Below the pieces are notes generated by a model. That model saw only the letters and a program-made list of their open reading frames with translations, searched no databases and had not been told where the DNA came from. From the NCBI RefSeq assembly GCF_001654495.1, contig NZ_CP015849.1, positions 3,199,501 through 3,263,500 of the forward strand: DNA of 64,000 bases, written 5' to 3'. The position numbers and the translations under genes were made by a program. Positions 8,202 through 17,396 of the stretch are shown one piece after another. Source of the DNA: Streptomyces sp. SAT1. GTDB taxonomy: Bacteria; Actinomycetota; Actinomycetes; Streptomycetales; Streptomycetaceae. Each line of letters begins with the position of its first letter. Position 1 is the first letter of the stretch.

Positions 8202-8777
8202 ATGAACCACGCACAGCTCACCGCTCTCGGACGGGCCCTGCGGGTGATCGGGGAACACGGTGAGGAGCTGACCTCCGACACCCCGGCCGCGCGGCTGCAC
8301 GAGGTGAAGGCGGATCTGCGGCGGGCGCTGGACCTGCTGGAGGAGAGCGTCTCGCAGGACCGGCCCTCGACGCGGTGCGCCGAGCATCCGACCGGGCCGG
8401 TCGACGAGGACGCCCCCGACCTGTGCCTGCTGTGCGAGACCCGCCGCCGCGCGGCCCGCCGCGACCGGTACGACGGCGGCTCACGCCCCGCCTCCGGGCC
8501 GGGCTCCGGCACGGCCTCCTCCCGCTACGGCGTCCGCGAGGACCGCCCGCAGCCCCAGCAGCGCTGGCTGCCGGAGCTGTGGAACGGCCGGGAGTGGCAG
8601 CTGTGCGGCACCCCGCGCCGGGACCGGCGCGAGGCGGAGCTGTTCGTCGCGGCCCAGCGGCGCGGCCCGCACGCGGCGGCGGCCTACCGCCTGGTGCACG
8701 AGTTCACCGACTACGAGGTGGTGCGCACCTGGGGGACGCCGGTGCGGGTGGACATCGAACCGCTGGGCAACCTGTGA
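8202..8777 (+). CDS. Conserved hypothetical protein
   Basis: A 191-residue protein that I cannot assign. The N-terminus is helical (MNHAQLTALGRALRVIGEHG). It is followed by CAEHP and CLLCETRRRAARRDRYD, which could be a small cysteine cluster. The C-terminal half has WLPELWNGREWQLCG and AAYRLVHEFTDYEVVRTWG. No signal peptide or membrane helix is seen, so it is probably cytosolic. The ATG at 8202 begins the recognisable helix. It converges with the MFS gene. Confidence 0.6.
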   Translation: MNHAQLTALGRALRVIGEHGEELTSDTPAARLHEVKADLRRALDLLEESVSQDRPSTRCAEHPTGPVDEDAPDLCLLCETRRRAARRDRYDGGSRPASGPGSGTASSRYGVREDRPQPQQRWLPELWNGREWQLCGTPRRDRREAELFVAAQRRGPHAAAAYRLVHEFTDYEVVRTWGTPVRVDIEPLGNL

Positions 8778-8818
8778 GGCGCCCCGGGGGCGGTCGGCCG
8801 GACAGGCCCTAGCTACAG

Positions 8819-10309
8819 CTAGCCCTTCGGTCCGACCGCCTCGGTACCGGCGGCCCGCGCCGCCGGGTCCGCCGCGGCCGGGGCGCCCGGGGCGGGGGCG
8901 GTGCGCCGGCCCGGGATGAAGGCGGCGATGACGAAGCCGAGCAGGGCGGCGCCCGCGCCCAGCGCGAGGACGGTACGGAAGCCGTTCTCCGAGGGCAGCG
9001 CGTAGGGGCCGAACCGCGTGGTCAGATGGGCGAGGACCACACCGGCGACGGCGCTGGCGGTGGAGGTGCCGATGGACCGCATCAGCGTGTTGAGGCTGTT
9101 GGCGGCGCCCGTCTCGGAGGCGGGCACGGCGCCCATGATGAGGGTGGGCATCGCCCCGTAGGTGAAGCCGATGCCCGCGCTGATGACGCAGGGCGCCAGG
9201 ACGAAGTGCCAGACCTGGTCCATCAGGACGATGTTCAGCAGATATCCGGCGGCCACGATGAGGGCGCCGGTCATCAGGGTCACCTTGGCGCCGCGGGCCC
9301 GCGACAGGGCCGCCGAGAACGGGGCCACCGCCATCATCACCAGCCCGGAGGGCGCCATGACCAGGCCGGTGGCGAGCAGCGACTTGCCGAGGCCGTAGCC
9401 GGTCTGCGAGGGCAGCTGGAGCAGCTGCGGGATGACCAGGGACATCGAGAACATCGCGAAGCCGATCGCGATGGAGGCGAGGTTGGTCATCAGCACCTGG
9501 CGGCGGGCCGTGGTGCGCAGGTCCACCAGCGGTGCCTGGACGCGCAGTTCGAAGGCGCCCCAGGCGAGCAGGATCACCACGGCGGCGGCGAGCAGGCCCA
9601 GGGTGGAGCCGCTGCCCCAGCCCCAGTCGGCGCCCTTGGAGACCGCGAGCAGCAGGCACATCAGGCCCGCCGCCATGCCGAGGGCGCCCACGGCGTCGAA
9701 CCGGCCGCCGGAGCGCACCTTCGACTCCGGTACGAGCAGCAGCACGAGGACCGCCGCGACGGCGCCCAGGACCGCCGAGGCCCAGAAGAGCATGTGCCAG
9801 TCGAAGTTCTCGGCGATGACCGCGGCGGCGGGCAGGCCGAGGGCGCCGCCCACACCGAGCGAGGCGCTCATCATCGCGGTCGCCGAGCCGAGCCGCTCGG
9901 CGGGCAGTTCGTCGCGCATGATGCTGATGCCGAGCGGGATCACCCCGGAGGCGAGGCCCTGGAGGGCACGGCCGACGACCATCGGGGCAAGGGAGTCGCT
10001 GAGCGCGGCGACGACCGAGCCGGCCACCAGCATGACGAGGCTGAGCAGCAGCATGCGGCGCTTGCCGTACATGTCGCCGAGGCGGCCCATGACGGGGGTC
10101 GCGATGGCCGCGGCGAGCAGCGTGGCGGTGACGACCCACGCGGCGTCCGACGCGGAGGCGTGCAGCAGCTTCGGCAGCTCCGAGACGATCGGGATCACCA
10201 GGGTCTGCATCAGCGAGACCACGATGCCGCCGAAGGCCAGGACGGCCACGATGGCGTTGGGTCTGGGCAGGGCCTCGGCAGCGGTGGGCCGGGCGGGTGC
10301 GTCGGACAT
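8819..10309 (-). CDS. MFS drug-exporter-type transporter (DHA2/EmrB class)
   Basis: A 496-residue membrane protein with about 14 hydrophobic segments. The MFS signature between helices 2 and 3 is GRLGDMYGKRRMLL. Helix 5 carries GVIPLGISIMRDELP and GVGGALGLPAAAVIAENFDWHMLFW, the antiporter motif C region typical of drug/H+ exporters. The ATG at 10309 is preferred to an upstream ATG at 10351 because homology-like sequence begins at MSDAPARP and a GGAGA site precedes it. Substrate unknown. The upstream repeated TTGACTYAAGCAA boxes suggest repressor control. Confidence 0.85.
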   Translation of the reverse strand: MSDAPARPTAAEALPRPNAIVAVLAFGGIVVSLMQTLVIPIVSELPKLLHASASDAAWVVTATLLAAAIATPVMGRLGDMYGKRRMLLLSLVMLVAGSVVAALSDSLAPMVVGRALQGLASGVIPLGISIMRDELPAERLGSATAMMSASLGVGGALGLPAAAVIAENFDWHMLFWASAVLGAVAAVLVLLLVPESKVRSGGRFDAVGALGMAAGLMCLLLAVSKGADWGWGSGSTLGLLAAAVVILLAWGAFELRVQAPLVDLRTTARRQVLMTNLASIAIGFAMFSMSLVIPQLLQLPSQTGYGLGKSLLATGLVMAPSGLVMMAVAPFSAALSRARGAKVTLMTGALIVAAGYLLNIVLMDQVWHFVLAPCVISAGIGFTYGAMPTLIMGAVPASETGAANSLNTLMRSIGTSTASAVAGVVLAHLTTRFGPYALPSENGFRTVLALGAGAALLGFVIAAFIPGRRTAPAPGAPAAADPAARAAGTEAVGPKG

Positions 10310-10337
10310 GGAAGAGGTCTCCGGGAGAGCAGGGGTA

Positions 10338-10380
10338 CTTGACTCAAGCAACCATAATTCGACTTGATTGACTTAAGCAA
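10338..10380. promoter_or_regulatory. Repeated TTGACTYAAGCAA boxes upstream of the MFS exporter (candidate repressor operator)
   Basis: TTGACTCAAGCAA (10339-10351) and TTGACTTAAGCAA (10368-10380) differ at one base and are 29 bases apart. CTTGACTCAAG is itself a palindrome around its central C. The region is strikingly AT-rich and lies 29-71 bases before the MFS start. Palindromes of this form commonly flank MarR-controlled exporters in actinobacteria, but no MarR gene is adjacent. Confidence 0.55.
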
Positions 10381-10444
10381 GCTAAATCGGTGGCCGCCGA
10401 CGGCCACCATGGGGTGGTTCGCCGGTCTGCCTATGCTCAGGCGC

Positions 10445-10798
10445 ATGGCACTGGAATGGGAACAGATCATCGTCGACTCCGCCGACCCGGTCGCTCTGGG
10501 GCGCTGGTGGGCCGAGGCTCTCGGCTGGGTCGTGGTCGACGAATCCGAGGAGATCATCGAGATCCGGCCCGAGCCGGACCGGATGCCGGGCCTGCTCTTC
10601 GTGCCTGTCCCCGAGGGCAAGACGGCGAAGAACAGGCTGCACCCCGACTTCCGCCCCGACGACCAGGAGGCCGAGGTCGCGCGACTGCTCTCCCTCGGCG
10701 CCCGGCGCGCCGACACCGCGCAGGACGGGCAGCACTGGGTCACCCTCCTCGACCCGGAGGGCAACGAGTTCTGCGTCCTGAGCGAGCGCAGGAGCTGA
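10445..10798 (+). CDS. VOC (glyoxalase-like) family protein
   Basis: A 117-residue single-domain VOC protein. Family features are the opening MALEWEQIIVDSADPVALGRWWAEALGW and the closing HWVTLLDPEGNEFCVL, with a NRLHPDF block in the middle. This is the actinobacterial Glyoxalase_6-like subgroup. The typical substrates are unknown. The ATG at 10445 starts the beta strand; an in-frame ATG at 10364 would add 27 unrelated residues. It converges with groEL2. Confidence 0.75.
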   Translation: MALEWEQIIVDSADPVALGRWWAEALGWVVVDESEEIIEIRPEPDRMPGLLFVPVPEGKTAKNRLHPDFRPDDQEAEVARLLSLGARRADTAQDGQHWVTLLDPEGNEFCVLSERRS

Positions 10799-10885
10799 GC
10801 GGGGACGCCGTCGAAGGACACAGGGACCGGCTGCGACCGCCTACGGCCGGCGGGTCCCGGCCGCAGCCGGCCGCCCCGGAAACGC

Positions 10886-10927
10886 CCGAGGGCGGCACCC
10901 CCTGGAGACAGGGGGTGCCGCCCTCGG
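10886..10927. terminator. Bidirectional terminator hairpin between VOC gene and groEL2
   Basis: An 18-bp perfect stem pairs 10886-10903 with 10910-10927, with a six-base loop (10904-10909). It sits between two convergent genes and can serve both. Confidence 0.85.
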
Positions 10928-10953
10928 CAGGGACGGGCTGATCCGCGGGCGGA

Positions 10954-12684
<1,731 letters not shown>

Positions 12685-12720
12685 TCACCGACCCGGTCCT
12701 CGTTGTCACTCTCACCTTCA

Positions 12721-12765
12721 GAGTGCTAACGCCAATGATTAGCACTCGGCATGCCCGAGTGCAAG
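12721..12765 (-). promoter_or_regulatory. CIRCE/HrcA operator with an extra half-site, overlapping the groEL2 promoter
   Basis: Read on the groEL2 strand there are three half-sites with 9-base spacers: CTTGCACTC, GAGTGCTAA, TTAGCACTC. The first two form a CIRCE (consensus TTAGCACTC-N9-GAGTGCTAA) with two mismatches in the left arm. The third is a perfect arm repeated downstream. A promoter-like TTGCAC (12759-12764), 17-base spacer and TAATCA (12736-12741) lies within it. HrcA binding is known for CIRCE; the three-arm arrangement is what the sequence shows. Confidence 0.85.
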
Positions 12766-12904
12766 GTGCGCCCGCGTAGCGGGCTCGATGAGGGGCGGTG
12801 GTCGGGTGACGGGCGGGCGCAAGCGCCTCTGGTGGGGAGGCCGCCTCCGGCCGGGATCAGCCGGAGGCGAACAGAGGGGAGGGGGCGGGGCGCGGCGGGC
12901 AGGA

Positions 12905-12940
12905 CGAAGGGCCCACACCCCGCAAGGTGTGGGCCCTTCG
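12905..12940. terminator. Terminator hairpin after the cold-shock gene
   Basis: A 15-bp stem pairs 12905-12919 with 12926-12940 and has a six-base loop. It lies just downstream of the cold-shock stop codon (minus strand). Confidence 0.85.
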
Positions 12941-12952
12941 TGTGATGTACGT

Positions 12953-13156
12953 TCAGGCGGTGACGCGAACCATGTCGGCCTGCGGGCCCTTCTGACCCTG
13001 CGAGATCTCGAACTCGACCCGCTGGCCCTCTTCCAGCGTGCGGTAGCCGTCCATCTGGATCGCGCTGTAGTGGACGAAGACGTCCGCACCACCGTCGACC
13101 GCGATGAAGCCGTACCCCTTCTCCGCGTTGAACCACTTGACGGTGCCCTGAGCCAT
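12953..13156 (-). CDS. Cold-shock protein, CspA family
   Basis: A 67-residue single cold-shock domain. It carries [18 protein letters not shown] (RNP1 region), [10 protein letters not shown] (RNP2 region) and [18 protein letters not shown]. It binds single-stranded RNA/DNA as an RNA chaperone. The ATG at 13156 follows AGGGGAG; an in-frame ATG ten codons earlier has no ribosome site. The 5' leader carries a 7-bp stem-loop (13188-13206), and a likely promoter lies at 13268-13295. Confidence 0.93.
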   Translation of the reverse strand: MAQGTVKWFNAEKGYGFIAVDGGADVFVHYSAIQMDGYRTLEEGQRVEFEISQGQKGPQADMVRVTA

Positions 13157-13187
13157 GCCTAACTCCCCTATTACTGGCCCTTGCACA

Positions 13188-13206
13188 GATCCGCACTTCG
13201 CGGATC
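13188..13206 (-). promoter_or_regulatory. Stem-loop in the cold-shock gene leader
   Basis: GATCCGC-ACTTC-GCGGATC forms a perfect 7-bp stem with a five-base loop, about 32 bases upstream of the start codon and between the inferred promoter and the ribosome site. Its function is unknown. Structured leaders are common for cold-shock mRNAs. Confidence 0.5.
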
Positions 13207-13267
13207 CGGGTCAGACCTCACCCCCCGTGAATCGGGGGCGTGCGCCGGAACGCGTCGACCGCGGCTG

Positions 13268-13295
13268 AATGTATCTGTCCAACTGCCGTCTGCAA
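13268..13295 (-). promoter_or_regulatory. Candidate promoter of the cold-shock gene
   Basis: On the minus strand TTGCAG (13290-13295) is followed after 16 bases by TACATT (13268-13273), an acceptable vegetative promoter. It predicts a leader of about 100 bases. The stretch from here to 13500 holds no gene. Confidence 0.4.
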
Positions 13296-13509
13296 CAGGT
13301 CAATCGGACGAGAAATCCGGGCGGGAGCGGTCCGGAATGTGACGAGAATTCGGCTGAACCCTGGGCAAGTCGGGCCCCATAAACGCGGCAAATGCCGCAA
13401 AATACCCGCGGAATTTGGCTGTTTCTCATCGGCGGGCGGCAGAAATCAAGGGGCGCTCGACCGGGAGATCCGGGGCGCCTTCCCCAACTCTACCGCGCTC
13501 AATCACATG

Positions 13510-13548
13510 GAATTGCCCCCTCCGCTTCTCCCGCGGAGGGGGCAATTC
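13510..13548. terminator. Terminator hairpin after the thrC/sulfur-carrier operon
   Basis: A 16-bp perfect stem pairs 13510-13525 with 13533-13548, with a seven-base loop. It lies about 40 bases beyond the stop of the MoaD/ThiS-like gene. Confidence 0.85.
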
Positions 13549-13587
13549 ACCGGATACTCCGATCACCGTCATTACCGACGGTAATGA

Positions 13588-13863
13588 TCAGCCGCCGGCG
13601 ACCGCCGGGATGATCGAGACACCGGCGCCGTCCGGGGTGGCCGTCTCCAGGCCCTGCTCGAAACGGACGTCGTCGTCGTTGACGTAGACGTTGACGAAGC
13701 GGCGCAGCTTGCCCTGGTCGTCCAGGACGCGCGCGGCGATGCCCGTGTGGTTCTTCTCCAGGTCGGAGATGACCTCGGCGAGGGTGGCGCCGTCGGCGCT
13801 CACCTCGGCCCGTCCGCCGGTGTAGGTGCGCAGGATGGTGGGGATGCGAACGGTCACGCTCAT
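13588..13863 (-). CDS. MoaD/ThiS-family sulfur-carrier protein (CysO-like)
   Basis: A 91-residue ubiquitin-like protein: MSVTVRIPTILRTYTGG at the start, VYVNDDDVR in the middle and the C-terminal Ala-Gly-Gly that is adenylated and thiocarboxylated in this family. The ATG overlaps the thrC stop by four bases (ATGA), so it is translationally coupled to thrC. The best analogue is mycobacterial CysO, the sulfur donor for cysteine synthesis, rather than MoaD or ThiS proper, because no molybdopterin or thiazole gene is near. That choice is inference. Confidence 0.85.
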   Translation of the reverse strand: MSVTVRIPTILRTYTGGRAEVSADGATLAEVISDLEKNHTGIAARVLDDQGKLRRFVNVYVNDDDVRFEQGLETATPDGAGVSIIPAVAGG

Positions 13864-15146
13864 GCGAGGCCAGCCTCTCGGAAGGAGTCCAGGGTGGGGC
13901 GGATGGTGGCGGTCAGACCGGTGCCGGCCACCGCGTCCAGGGTCTTGAGGCCGTCGCCGGTGTTGAGCACGACGGTGGTCTTCGACGGGTCGAGCAGACC
14001 GCTCTCGACAAGCTTCCTGGTGACGCCGACCGTCACCCCGCCCGCGGTCTCCGCGAAGATGCCCTCGGTGCGGGCCAGCAGCTTGATCGCGTCGACGACC
14101 TGCTCGTCCGTCACGTCCTCCACGGCGCCGCCGGTGCGGCGCGCGATGTCCAGGACGTAGGGGCCGTCGGCCGGGTTGCCGATGGCGAGGGACTTGGCGA
14201 TGGTGTCCGGCTTCTGCGGGCGCACCACGTCGTGTCCGGCCTTGAAGGCGGTGGAGACCGGCGAGCAGCCCTCGGCCTGGGCGCCGAAGATCTTGTACGG
14301 CTTGTCCTCGACCAGGCCGAGCGCGATCAGCTCGCGCAGGCCCTTGTCGACCTTGGTGAGCTGGGAGCCGGAGGCGATCGGGACGACGATCTGGTCGGGC
14401 AGCCGCCAGCCGAGCTGCTCGCAGACCTCGTACGCCAGCGTCTTGGAGCCCTCGGCGTAGTACGGCCGCAGATTGACGTTCACGAAGCCCCAGCCCTCGC
14501 CGGCCGGGTCGCCGATCAGCTCGGAGCAGAAGCGGTTCACATCGTCGTAGTTGCCCTCGATGCCGACGAGTTCGCCGCCGTAGATCGCGGCCATGACGAC
14601 CTTGCCCTGCTCCAGGTCGTGCGGGATGAACACGCAGGAGCGCAGTCCGGCGCGGGCGGCGGCGGCGCCGACGGCACCGGCCAGGTTGCCGGTGGAGGAG
14701 CAGGACAGGGTGGTGAAGCCGAAGGCGCGGGCGGCCTCCAGCGCCTGGGCGACGACGCGGTCCTTGAAGGAGTGCGTCGGGTTGCCGGAGTCGTCCTTGA
14801 CGAACAGCTTGCCGGTGTCGACGCCGAGTTCGGCGGCGAGGCGGTCGGCCTGGACGAGCTTGGTCCAGCCGGGGTTGATGTTCGGCTTGCCGGCCACGTC
14901 GGCGGGGACGGGCAGCAGCGGGGCGTAGCGCCAGATGTTCGCGGGGCCCGCTTCGATCCGCCGGCGCAGTTCCTCGGTGTCGTAGCCCGAGAAGTCGTAG
15001 GCGATCTCCAGCGGGCCGAAACACTCCTCGCAGGCGAAGACCGGGCCGAGCGGCACGCGGTGACCGCACTCGCGGCAGCTGAGCGCCGCGGCGGGACCGA
15101 GGTCGACGGTGGAGTCGGTGCTGGTGGCAACTGTCTGCACAGCCAT
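13860..15146 (-). CDS. thrC: Threonine synthase
   Basis: A 428-residue PLP enzyme converting O-phosphohomoserine to threonine. An N-terminal zinc-ribbon-like motif has Cys24, Cys27, Cys39 and Cys42. The PLP lysine is Lys128 in NPTHSFKDR. The phosphate/PLP loop is SCSSTGNLAGAVGAAAA, and IFAETAGGVTVG is a late conserved block. The ATG at 15146 is chosen because an upstream ATG at 15179 would lie inside the SAM riboswitch. The ribosome site is AGGAGAAAGG, directly next to the 3' strand of riboswitch helix P1. It is co-transcribed with the sulfur-carrier gene. Confidence 0.95.
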   Translation of the reverse strand: MAVQTVATSTDSTVDLGPAAALSCRECGHRVPLGPVFACEECFGPLEIAYDFSGYDTEELRRRIEAGPANIWRYAPLLPVPADVAGKPNINPGWTKLVQADRLAAELGVDTGKLFVKDDSGNPTHSFKDRVVAQALEAARAFGFTTLSCSSTGNLAGAVGAAAARAGLRSCVFIPHDLEQGKVVMAAIYGGELVGIEGNYDDVNRFCSELIGDPAGEGWGFVNVNLRPYYAEGSKTLAYEVCEQLGWRLPDQIVVPIASGSQLTKVDKGLRELIALGLVEDKPYKIFGAQAEGCSPVSTAFKAGHDVVRPQKPDTIAKSLAIGNPADGPYVLDIARRTGGAVEDVTDEQVVDAIKLLARTEGIFAETAGGVTVGVTRKLVESGLLDPSKTTVVLNTGDGLKTLDAVAGTGLTATIRPTLDSFREAGLA

Positions 15147-15165
15147 GGAGGCGAGGCCCTTTCTC

Positions 15166-15323
15166 CTCATCTTCCCCACGACGCATCTCGCCGTGAGACG
15201 GAATTGGCACCTTCCCGAGCCGGGAGCCTCGCGGTGGCGACCGCGCGACGGCGATCGGTACGAGACCGGCTGGAGGGTTGCCGGGGCTTCATCGGGCCGT
15301 GTCCCTCTGCCCCTCTGGATGAG
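15166..15323 (-). ncRNA. SAM-I (S-box) riboswitch controlling thrC
   Basis: On the minus strand the leader reads CTCATCCAGAGGGGCAGAGG, then GGCCCGATGAAGCCCCGG followed by CAACC, then AAGGTGCCAATTCC, a P4 hairpin (CGTCTC/GAGATG) and AGATGAG. These are the conserved blocks of the SAM-I aptamer in order. P1 pairs CTCATC (15318-15323) with GATGAG (15166-15171). The ribosome site of thrC begins within one or two bases of P1 and no terminator stem fits before the ATG, so control is probably at translation initiation. P3 is long and GC-rich. Confidence 0.92.
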
Positions 15324-15521
15324 CGGTATTCGATTGTGGGGCGCGGCGACCCCGGCATGCGACGGTCGTCCGCGTTGTTCAAGACTGTAACCGACGGCCA
15401 GGACAGCGAGAGACCGTCGTCCGAACCGCGAGACAGATCACACGATGATGTGATCCGGTCCGTACCGCAGGCCGCAGCGAGCCGCGCAGGAGTGCCGCGC
15501 AGGAGTGAGGAGCCACCGACC

Positions 15522-16466
15522 GTGCTGGAAGAAGTCGAGCGCTGGCTGAGGACACGTTCCTGGTCCGTCGCCGACCGGCCGCTCCCCGGCGTCCTGGCCG
15601 CCAAACGCGCGAGCGGCGCCACGGTCAGCGTGGTGCTGCCCGCGCTGAACGAGGAGGAGACGGTCGGGGACATCGTCGCCGTGATCCGGCGCGAGCTGAT
15701 GGCGCGGGTGCCGCTGGTCGACGAACTCGTCGTGGTCGACTCGGGCTCCACCGACCGCACCTCGCGGGTGGCCGCCGCGGCGGGCGCGCGGGTGGTGCAC
15801 CGCGACACCATCCTGCCGCGCATCCCCGCCGTGCCCGGCAAGGGCGAGGTGCTGTGGCGCTCGCTGCTGGTGACCCGCGGGGACGTCGTCTGCTTCGTCG
15901 ACGCCGATCTGCGCGAGTTCTCCGCCGACTTCGTCACCGGGATCGTCGGCCCGCTGCTGACCGACCCGGACGTCCAGCTGGTCAAGGCCATGTACGACCG
16001 GCCGCTGGGCACCGCCGCCGGGCAGGGCGGCCGGGTCACCGAGCTGATGGCCCGGCCGCTGCTGAACATGCACTGGCCGCAGCTGGCCGGTTTTGTGCAG
16101 CCGCTGGGCGGCGAGTACGCGGCCCGCCGCTCGCTGCTCGAACAGCTGCCGTTCCCGGTCGGCTACGGCGTCGAGCTGGGCATGCTCGTGGACGCGCTGC
16201 ACCTGGTCGGTCTGGACGCGCTGGCCCAGGTCGACGTCGGTGAGCGCATCCACCGCCACCAGGACGGGCAGGCGCTCGGCCGGATGTCCGCCGCGATCTA
16301 CCGCACCGCCCAGCTCCGGCTGGCCCGCGGCCATCTGGTGCGCCCCTCGCTCACGCAGTTCGAGCGCGGCGAGGACGGCTTCGAGCCGCGCACGTACTCC
16401 GTCGACACCGAGGAACGGCCGCCGATGAGCGAGATCGCGGAGTACGCGGCACGGCGGGTCGCCTGA
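15522..16466 (+). CDS. Glucosyl-3-phosphoglycerate synthase-like glycosyltransferase (GT-A fold)
   Basis: A 314-residue family 2-like glycosyltransferase. TVSVVLPALNEEETVGDIV is the nucleotide-sugar binding start, VVDSGSTDRT follows, and CFVDADL is the metal-binding DxD region. Later blocks PLLNMHWPQLAGFVQPLGGEY and GYGVELGMLVD are typical of GpgS. Known reaction for the family: transfer of glucose from NDP-glucose to 3-phosphoglycerate, the first step of glucosylglycerate or methylglucose polysaccharide synthesis. The GTG at 15522 has a GAGGAG site. Neighbouring trehalose genes also use NDP-glucose, so a compatible-solute role is plausible. Confidence 0.82.
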   Translation: MLEEVERWLRTRSWSVADRPLPGVLAAKRASGATVSVVLPALNEEETVGDIVAVIRRELMARVPLVDELVVVDSGSTDRTSRVAAAAGARVVHRDTILPRIPAVPGKGEVLWRSLLVTRGDVVCFVDADLREFSADFVTGIVGPLLTDPDVQLVKAMYDRPLGTAAGQGGRVTELMARPLLNMHWPQLAGFVQPLGGEYAARRSLLEQLPFPVGYGVELGMLVDALHLVGLDALAQVDVGERIHRHQDGQALGRMSAAIYRTAQLRLARGHLVRPSLTQFERGEDGFEPRTYSVDTEERPPMSEIAEYAARRVA

Positions 16467-16513
16467 GCGGCGGCCCGCCGCCGGGCCCGCCCCGGCCCCG
16501 TCAGCCGGCCCCG

Positions 16514-17221
16514 TCAGCCGGCCACGCCGTCCGACCAGCGCCAGCGGCCCGCGCCGTCCTGCGCGCAGGTCAGGTACTCGCCGCCCTTGCCGTAGGTGCT
16601 CATGCCGTGGTGCCGGTCGGCGCAGAACTGGCCGTCGGCGTAGCAGTTGCCGGCCGGGCTGGTGAGGGCGCACGCCTTGCTGCCGCTGTTCCCGCCGCCG
16701 CTGCCGCCGGTCGTGCCACCGCTGCCTCCGCTCGTGCCTCCGCTGCCGTCGCCGGAGGCGGTCTTCGCGGGGGCCGGGGTGTGCAGCGGCCGGCCGGCGC
16801 AGTCGCGGCCGTCGCGCGCCACGGTGAACGTCACCGCGCCGCCGGCGGCGCGCTGCTCGCAGACCTTCTCGGCGGCGCCCCAGGAGGAGGCGCTCCGGCC
16901 GGTGCCCTGCAGGTGGACGGCGTAGCGCAGGCCGCCGGCCCGCGCCGCGGCGACGGCCGTGCCGACGCCGGAACCGGTGTAGTCGCGCAGGGTGGCGGCC
17001 GGGGTCGCAGTGGCGGACGCGGCGGGTCGCGTACTCGCCGGCTCCGTCGCCGGTTCCCCGGACGGCTCCGGGGCGGCGCTGGTGGCCGCCGCGCTGGCCG
17101 TGGCCGGTGCCGGGTGCGCCGCCGGCGTCCCGGAGTCGTCGTCGCAGCCGGCCAGCGCCAGCACACCGGCGGCGAGCAGCGCCGCGGTGCCGGCGATCCG
17201 GCGCACGCGCAGAAGTTGCAT
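16514..17221 (-). CDS. Lipoprotein of unknown function
   Basis: A 235-residue predicted lipoprotein. The signal peptide ends at LALAGC, a lipobox, with Cys25 or so as the lipidated residue, followed by an Ala/Ser/Thr/Pro-rich spacer. A globular part contains RDYTGSGVGTAVAAARAGG, then a Gly/Ser repeat linker, and a Cys-rich C-terminus (KACALTSPAGNCYADGQFC, then YLTCAQDG). The extracellular cysteines suggest disulfides. I do not recognise the domain. The ATG at 17221 follows a GGGGTGGGG site. It is divergent from otsA. Confidence 0.65.
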   Translation of the reverse strand: MQLLRVRRIAGTAALLAAGVLALAGCDDDSGTPAAHPAPATASAAATSAAPEPSGEPATEPASTRPAASATATPAATLRDYTGSGVGTAVAAARAGGLRYAVHLQGTGRSASSWGAAEKVCEQRAAGGAVTFTVARDGRDCAGRPLHTPAPAKTASGDGSGGTSGGSGGTTGGSGGGNSGSKACALTSPAGNCYADGQFCADRHHGMSTYGKGGEYLTCAQDGAGRWRWSDGVAG

Positions 17222-17396
17222 GGAACCCCACCCCTCACAGACCGTCCCGCGCACGGCACGGGACGGAGATCACTGACATGCACCGCACATCTTCGGGGTC
17301 TTCACACTTCTCTTACAAGTCGGCGGGCGGCGAAATCCGCACCGGCCCGCCGCCGCGCACGTTTGAGCGATCGGGGGCCGGGCTAGGTTGAGGACC

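Noticed and set aside
8809..8822. CTAGCT-AC-AGCTAG palindrome at the end of the MFS gene
   Set aside because: Short, overlaps the stop codon, and the outer bases do not pair; too weak to call a terminator.
15147..15179. Upstream ATG for thrC at 15179
   Set aside because: It would lie inside helix P1 of the SAM riboswitch and adds non-conserved residues; the ATG at 15146 has the ribosome site.
14232..15521. Upstream extension of the glucosyl-3-phosphoglycerate synthase frame through thrC
   Set aside because: The extension is antisense to thrC and the riboswitch; recognisable protein starts at the GTG at 15522 with a ribosome site.
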